A stretch of 64,000 bases of DNA from NCBI GenBank assembly GCA_963573385.1, contig CAUYLG010062091.1:1-64000 (forward strand), in the 5' to 3' direction. The notes below the pieces were generated by a model. It saw nothing but the letters and a program-made list of their open reading frames with translations. It had not been told where the DNA came from and searched no databases. Source of the DNA: Cacajao melanocephalus. Lineage: Eukaryota; Chordata; Mammalia; Primates; Pitheciidae. Positions 57,075 to 64,000 of the stretch are shown here, piece by piece. The position numbers were made by a program, and so were the translations under genes. Within the stretch, counting starts at the first letter, position 1. Every line of letters begins with the position of its first letter.

Positions 57075-58781
57075 GCCCTGTCAAGTTTAAATCCAATAAG
57101 GCAAAAAACATTAAATTTTAAGGCTTGAGAATAATATTCTTTGACTGCATATCCCACCTTTTAGACACACTGGGGTGAGGTTTGGGAATGTAAGGCCCTG
57201 AAGGGGCATACCCTCACAGCTTTGTGGGGTGCATTCACACAGGAGCTCTTATTGATTGGAGTCAGGTGTCTGAAGATCTATGAGGCTGGATCGTATTCAT
57301 GTCTTTGCAGTTCTAAGGTCTTGGGGGTGGCCCCACTCTCCCAACTCCACTGGACATTTCCCTAGTGGGGATACTCTGAGGCATCCTTTGCAATGTAGGT
57401 GGAGGTAGATGTGCCTCTAATGCTTGTTCACTCTGCGTGCCAGCAGATTTAGTGTCAGGTGGACACCACCAAGGTTTACAACTTGTACCCTCTGCAGTGG
57501 TGGCCCAAGCTGCACCTGAGCTCACCTGAGTCACTTCTGGACCAGCCAAGGAGTACTACGCCAGAATGCAGGCAGCAGAGACTTGAGGCAGCCTGGGCAA
57601 TGAGCCCAGCAGTCCCACAGGCACCCTGGAACTCTGTAGTTACCTGGGTCTCTCCCTTGAAACCATTCTGCCCTCAATGTTCTGACTCTGAGCCTGTGAT
57701 GGCAATGCAGGCTAAAAGATCTCCAAAATGCCCTCAGGGTCATTCTCCATAGTCTCGATGAATAGCATCTGGCTTCCTTCAATCCATACTAATCTTCTAA
57801 TCAACAAGATTCTTGGCTACATCCTTAGTTTTCTCTCCTAAATATGCTTTTTTATTATTTACATAGTCAAGCCGAGAATTTCCCAAATCTTTTGTGTTCT
57901 GCTTCCCCTTTCATTATGAATTCAGTTTTTCACTCATTTCTTTCTTCTTGTATTTTTCTACAAGTAGTTTAAGAGAAGCCATTTCATATCCTAAACACTT
58001 TGCTTAGAGATTTCTTCAGCTAAATATCCTAATTCATCGGTCTTAAATTCTGCATTCCACAAAGCACTATGACACAAACATAATTCAGCCATGATCTTTG
58101 CCATTTTGTGATAAGGATGGCCTTTCTTTCAGTTTCCAATAATACATTCCTCATTTCCACCTGAGACCTCATTCAAATGGCCTTTACTGTCCATATTTCT
58201 ATAAGCATTCTGTTCACAACCACTTAGATAATCTCTAAGACTGAGGCTTTTGTACAGAACCTATTCTCTTCTTCTGAGCCTCACCAGAGTCACCCTTAAT
58301 GCTCCATGGCATTCTAGATGTTTTCAAACATGCCCTTCAAAATTGCTTCAGCCTCTATGCATTACTCAGTTCAAAGCTGCTTCCACATTTGTAGGTATTT
58401 GTTAAAGCAACACCCACTTCTCAGTACCAATTGGTCCATTTGTGCTTCTATAACAGAAAGCCACAGACTGGGTAATTTATAAAGAACAGAAATATGTTTC
58501 TCACAGTTCCAAAGGATGGGAAGTACAAGATCAAGGCACAGGCATTCGCTGTCTGCTGAGGGCCTTCTTGCTGTGTCCTCTGTATGACAAGGCAGAAGGT
58601 AAAAAGGATCTACGCTAGTTTCCTCAGGCTCTTTCATAAGGGATAAGGGACAAATACATTCATAAGGGCAGAGCCCTCATGACTTAATCACTTCCCAAAA
58701 GGTCCCCACCTCGTAATACCATCACAACGGGGATTTGGTTTTAACACATGAATCTTGGGGGACATTCAGACCATCATATCA
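57075..58781 (-). mobile_element. MaLR element: interior plus one LTR
   Basis: Minus-strand MaLR interior (57075-58431) followed by its LTR (58432-58781). Interior words: GGGGCATACCCTCACAGC near 57202, AAGATCTATGAGGCTGG near 57273, AAGCTGCTTCCACATTTG near 58373 and CTTCTCAGTACCAATTGG near 58417, close to the corresponding place in the MST element at 26200. LTR: TGGTCCATTTGTGCTTC, ACTGGGTAATTTATAAAG, CTTGCTGTGTCCTC, GACCATCATATCA. The second LTR is missing. GC-richer frames at 57313-57549, 57459-57752 and 57531-57782 fall inside and carry no known domain. Confidence 0.82.
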
Positions 58782-58994
58782 GCAGACCATCAAAAACACA
58801 TTTTTTTAAAGTTGGAAGGAAACTTTGATATCATTACGTCCAGCACTAGATGCTGTGAAAAAAGTAAAGCCCCTTTCCCAAGACCAATTTAGAAAGGTTC
58901 AAAAATTATAAATTTGGCACACAATTTTAAGCAACATATGGAACTCCCAATGACCATCCATGAAACCCCAGTTTGGCCCATGGAACTTAGTGAA
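58782..58994. other. No gene; unassigned sequence
   Basis: Short unassigned piece between the MaLR LTR and an L1 tail. Confidence 0.5.
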
Positions 58995-59138
58995 TTTTTT
59001 TATTGCATTTTAGGTTTTGGGGTACATGTGAAGAATATGCAAGATTGTTGCATAGGTACACACATGGCAGTGTGATTTACTGTCTTCCTCCCCATCACCT
59101 ATATCTGGCATTTCTCCCCATGCTATCTCTTTTTATAT
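58995..59138 (-). mobile_element. L1 LINE, 3' end, strongly truncated
   Basis: Antisense L1 3' end: TTTTTTTATTGCATTTTAGG, TGGGGTACATGTGAAGAATATG, TTGTTGCATAGGTACACAC and CACCTATATCTGGCATTTC. About 140 bp remain. Confidence 0.85.
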
Positions 59139-59964
59139 GAATAGTGTGTAATAAGAATGGGAGGAGAAATAAAAATTTATTTGATCAACAAATTTCTCAA
59201 AATATTTTGTCAGGGTAAAAAAATCTGTTGTAAAATTTACTGCGGTCTCAGCAACTATTTTTGCTTTGCTAATATTTTTAGAGATCCAGGCAGATAAGTA
59301 ATTTACTTCCAGAAAAAAATCTATTATTTCCACACACAATGCATTTGTTAGTGTATCCAGGGCTTTATGCTATCTTTTTGATATACTGCATTTACTCCAG
59401 CTGAAAAGTAATTCAAATGTAGCATATTTTGAATACTAGGTACTTTAGTAATCACTTCATGCTGAAAAGATAAACAAAAAAAAAAGTTCTGTGACAAGGA
59501 TGTGAATTAATGTCACCCATGCATAGTGTGATCAATAAACCCATCTTAATAGCTGCCTAAGGATAATTGTTGCAAGTGTGTTTTGCTTTAAAGAAATTTT
59601 TAAAATAAGGAAATTTAAAATAATTAAATACATTTTTCTTATATAAAATATTCTGTGGGTATTAAAATTTCATGGTTATGAATATGAAAAACAGTACAAA
59701 AATGGAGTTCTCCAAATTGTGTGTACAAAATGATTACCAAGACGAAATGAAACACTATGAGATTAAAAAAAGAAAAAAAAAACTAGAAAAAGTACCCCCA
59801 AAGTATACGTGTTATGGAAAATATAACAGGGAGCTATTTTTGTAATATTCTCCATTTACCAATTTTTCTGTCACAAGATTTTACCATTTTTATAATAAAA
59901 CAAAGCTGTTTTAAGGAATAACCATTTTGGGCAGTGATACTGAATTTTTCTTTAGGCATTAAGT
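59139..59964. other. No gene; AT-rich unassigned sequence
   Basis: No recognised element; A-rich runs near 59470 and 59766-59784. Confidence 0.5.
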
Positions 59965-60135
59965 CAAATAGCAGCCACAAAATGGTTACTCTGTGCCAGG
60001 GCCCAAACTAAATATGCTGAAATGTCTCACCTGCTGAATTTTCAAAACATTCCTATTCCTCTTGTGCAAATGAGGAAACTTATGCTTGAGGTAAGCAACA
60101 CATTCAGTAAGAGGGAGAATTGGCAAAAATGTACA
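59965..60135 (+). mobile_element. MIR SINE
   Basis: ACTCTGTGCCAGGGCCC, TTCCTATTCCTCTTGTGC, AAATGAGGAAACTTATGC and TTGAGGTAAGCAACAC follow the MIR core and second half. Confidence 0.8.
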
Positions 60136-63100
60136 CTTTTTTTCCATATTTTTCAAGTTTTTGGAAACTAACCCTATACTACTTTGCAGTCAAGATGAAT
60201 GTTTTTTTCTAATCATGGGCTGTATCATCCTTACAGCAATAATGATCTCAGATGGTGTCGGGAAATGTCGAGGGAAAAGGTGGAGGGCAGCAACTGAGAT
60301 TCCTGAAAGCCTTTCCCTCTGTACAATTTCCTCTAATATGATTAACTGATGATGTGTAAAACTTGCCATTAAAGACACCATTCCAAAATATTATAAAAAT
60401 ATTAACATCATGACAACAATACAATTCTTATCTCCATGGATTCTTTTTGTATTTTTTTTCCTTTGCTGTCTGCTGCCTGAGGTGGAAAGAGGAATAAGAA
60501 TAAACAAAGTCAATAGGATTGAGTGACTTACATGTACCAGGCTGGTTAAGGGTTTCAATATTTACGTAGTTATGGAGAGACAAAAATGTTTGATAACTAC
60601 GTGATAACTTTTACAAAGAATTTTTAAAATTTATTTCTGAAGAATGCTCTACATTAAGTCTATAGCCACATTTACATAACAAGATGCATAATTTTATGCA
60701 TAAATCAACTTATTTACAGCATAATTGTGAGGAAGTGGCACACCCAGGTGGCATTCTGACTCATTTAGTTAAAGGACAAAGCATATTTGTAATGGACGGT
60801 GAAGACAAGCATATGTAACCTTAGAAAGGGAAAAAATATCAAAAGAAAAAATGCCATCATCTGGTTCATCCTTTATTTGTCCCTAGGGTTTTCTTTCTCC
60901 CTTGGTATTTTACATAGGAGAATATTTTGAGACAAGGCTTGGGGGATTTAAAAACACTTTTGTTCAGAATGGAGCAAATATCATCATATGAAGCACTATC
61001 CCCTCATGCCTTATTCTTTGTAGAAATAAAAAATAATAAAGGAATCTTAAAATATCTGACATTCATCAGGAAGTCTACCTGGATCTATCTCATGCTTCCT
61101 GAGAGAAAAAAAGAGAGAAGGCATGCAAGAAAAGTGTTAGTATTTTACCATAGGATAGCTATTTACTTGAAAACTATAGCTGATTTTTGTGGGTTTCATG
61201 GAGAATCAACATACAAACTTAGCCTAAGCCTCATTGTTCTTTCATGACAGTGATACATTGAAGCATCATTGTCTGGCTGGAGCATATACACCCACCATTT
61301 GCATTTATATATGAGAAATGGTTTGTCTGTTACTACAGTTTCCCTTTTTTAATAATTGCACGTGTGATTTTTTTTCAATTACTGTTCTGTTTGTCATTTT
61401 GGAAGTCCTCATTCTTTGTCCTTAGGTACCATTTGGTGGTGTTTTCTGGCTGGCCCTGTTTACTTCTCCATCTGTCATCAGCATTAATCATTTTATGATG
61501 AATTTTAGGGTAGCTCTGTCTGCAATATTTTAACTTCTGCTCCCCCTCCTGGCCCCTCATCTACTTTGCAGCTGGAAAGCAGAGCTGTATGGAGTATGTG
61601 GGCCAACATCGTATCTACGGATTGGTATAGTGGACAAAAACATTGAAAGGACAAAGTAAAGAGAGCATTACCCTAAAATCTAAAATATTTTTAAAATAAC
61701 GTCTGTCTTCTCTGTCAAGTTTCTTTCTATTATGCTATTCAGAATTATTCTGAGGGCCAGTGTGAAAGGGATACAGTAGGCATTTTTGCACTTATTTCTA
61801 GCCTGTTTTGCAGACATAGCAAGATACACATGATATTAACTTTCTTCCCTATAAAATAATTGGTGACGCACTCAGAGGAGAAATTTTGCATAAGTTTACT
61901 ACAAGTCTAACTCTGTGTTCTCACTGAACTCTTAGTTCATAGTTACAGGACACAGTGGTACAAATCATTGAAAGAAGATATAATCCAAAAGTCATTTCCA
62001 TTTATCTTGAAAAATTGTTTCATGATATTGTTGGTTTGTTTGTTTAAATTTAAAAAGGCTCTTCAACATTTAGCCAAAGAGGGTGGTCAACCTAACTCCA
62101 CTTATAGACCTACTAAGCACATCATATCCCCAAAACTTTCCCATGGAACTCATGTTCCTCAAGATATTCTGCCAAAAGAATAACAACTACAAAAGTACTT
62201 CTTTATTGTTATGCTGAATGTTATACATTTCTCCTGAAGATAAATAGAACTTTATTATATTATACATATATCATATTTTTGACATAAGACCTATAGCACC
62301 CTATGAAACTAGTGTTTAATGGGATGTCTCGTGGTTAGGGCCAAACTCAAAGTTCTTTTCTTTGCTATCAGAGAAACCAAATCTTAGTGACAGCTATCAA
62401 ACAAGTGTCTCCAGGGACTCATGTTTCCATTTTTATATGACCACACAGCATCTACCTTGCAGTTTTACTTAAGTGAATAATCATGAGTGGATAAATGTAT
62501 AAACAACTAATTAAAATCTGGAAATACATATTTTATCTGAAAAAAGTCTTGAGTTATTAGCTCATCACATAGCAATTTTTGCATCATTAAAAAATTCAGT
62601 AAAGTACACTATAATAAAGAGTTTAACAGCGTATCATTGTTTATTCAAATCATTTATCACTTCTTTTATTGATAAGCCATACTAAATTCTAAAGCATTTT
62701 TCTGAGAGTTTATGCATCTTCCCCCAAATACTTGTATTCTAATTGAGTCTTGGATCTGCCTTATATGTAGAGTTTACAGAGTTACAAAACCTCTGAGTGG
62801 GGCAGGGGACATTATGGCTAAGAAAGACCAACGGTTCATTGTACAAATGCAGTAAGTAAGCCTCAGATGGCACAAAGGATTTGTATGAAGTCACAAGGAG
62901 AAATTTTCATAGAGGTGCTTTATACTTTTTTTCTGTATATCCAGCAGTCTCTAGCTCATTCAATATGAAATTTGATATATTAATTCATTATATGTATATC
63001 AACACCTTTCTTAAAAACTAATTTTTAGATAGAATAGATTTCAAAAGCCTATTATCTTAAGACTTAATGGAAAGAAAATTTTTCTTACTCATTAACTGGT

Positions 63101-64000
63101 TAGACTACTATATAACTTGCTAAGAAATGATACCCAGAAGGTCTAGTTTGCAGAACAGAATCATTTAAAGTAATGAGTGGGCATCAGTGAGAACTTATGG
63201 GTGTAAAGGTGAAAGTGAGCCACGAGCCAATGACAGATTCCTCAGCATTTTGTGACCTCACTTCATCAGACGAATGTTGCCATGCATTGCTTTAAAAGGA
63301 CACATCTGACCCTCAAATTTTACCTTTAAAGAATCAGAAAATAGTAAGATAAGAAAGTGGTTTCAATATGAATAGCACAAAGTATAAACTTTAAAAATAT
63401 ATATTATGCAAAAGAAAGAGGAGCTATTTACTTCAATAAAAAGTAGGTGACTACATAGTTACATGACAATTTGGAAAAAATATGTAAGAAAAATAAAAAC
63501 ATGGGACAAATTTACAATAATCGAGGTGGTTTTAAACTTGTAAATCTCAATCTTTCAGAAATTTTTAAAACAAAGTAAATCTACTAGATTTCATAATAAG
63601 TGAGCCAATAATAATCATTTAGTGGTTGAATAGTGCTTTCTCTATGCACAGTAAAAATAATTTGAACTTTTATTTAAACATTAACATACATCAACTATGT
63701 ATGAGGTCTCAACAAATTACAAGATTGAGAAAATGTGAAGGACATTTTCTCTGACTCATAGCAATAAAATTACTAATAAGAACAGAAAAAAAGTTAACAA
63801 AAGAGTTACAGAAGAAAAAGGGAGAAAATTAGATAAATTTGTTCTCAGAATGTTAAAGAGAAAAGAGTCATGTGTTTATGAAGCCAAGTAGTTATAAATA
63901 AGCTGTTGTCAGAAATAAGTACAAAGTAAAGAAAACCTGAGAGATGAATTTAAAATGAGACTGGGGATAGAGAATAGTAACTTGATACCACAGAAAATTG
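60136..64000. other. No gene; long block without confident elements
   Basis: No confident transposon in almost 4 kb. A pyrimidine-rich run ending in CATCTACTTTGCAG (61528-61571) looks like a splice acceptor, but no exon can be shown after it. A weak MIR3-like word group lies near 62840-62900 (AGCCTCAGATGGCACAAAGG, ATGAAGTCACAAGG). The part 63175-63320 is less AT-rich. Open frames (60927-61247, 61375-61560, 61968-62183) have no domain. Confidence 0.4.

Noticed and set aside
57313..57782. Cluster of GC-richer frames on both strands
   Set aside because: All lie in a MaLR interior; no domain, and frames overlap on both strands.

Overview
This window looks like primate, very probably human, nuclear DNA. 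It is AT-rich, has no CpG island, and carries several full-length dimeric Alu elements, which are primate-specific. Around them are L1, L2, MIR, MaLR (MLT1 and MST/THE1-type), ERV-L, Tigger and hAT relics typical of a mammalian intergenic region or a long intron. I found no credible protein-coding exon, tRNA, rRNA or CRISPR array. The open reading frames longer than 60 codons are either inside transposon relics or chance frames in AT-rich DNA. I cannot place the window on a chromosome from sequence alone.

Layout. 0-10 kb: a TA-rich microsatellite and an L1 3' end, three Alus, an ERV-L-class solo LTR, an L2, a MIR split by an L1 insertion, and an antisense L1 ORF2 fragment. 10-23 kb: an MLT1 LTR, L2 and MIR pieces, an old L1M from about 14.3 to 17.6 kb whose 3' UTR holds a 99-nt pure-purine tract, a complete MER2 transposon flanked by TA, and an old antisense L1. 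23-31 kb: an Alu, a palindromic TA/CA microsatellite, a nearly complete two-LTR MST/THE1-type element (24.35-26.61 kb) with a recognisable target duplication, MLT1 LTRs, and L2 with a nested MIR. 31-40 kb: a hAT-Charlie-like element, Alus, a repeat-poor block (32.2-33.9 kb), an MLT1 element with LTRs and interior (34.2-36.1 kb), and a Tigger-like transposon (36.5-37.7 kb).

40-64 kb: a decayed HERV-L pol region joined to its 3' LTR (40.25-43.81 kb), a run of four same-strand MIRs followed by an L2 (44.3-46.6 kb), three MLT1 LTRs, two hAT-like elements in opposite orientation, a MaLR interior with one LTR (57.1-58.8 kb), and a largely featureless final 4 kb.

Nothing here works together as an operon or system. 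The history is one of successive insertions: L2 and MIR first, then DNA transposons, ERV-L and MLT1, then MST, L1 and Alu. The most useful leads are an unexplained pair of similar segments at 28.73 and 30.89 kb, the purine tract with G-quadruplex potential, palindromic microsatellites, and a few repeat-poor blocks that could be tested for conservation. Repeat family names come from recognition by eye, not from a database search, so edges are approximate.
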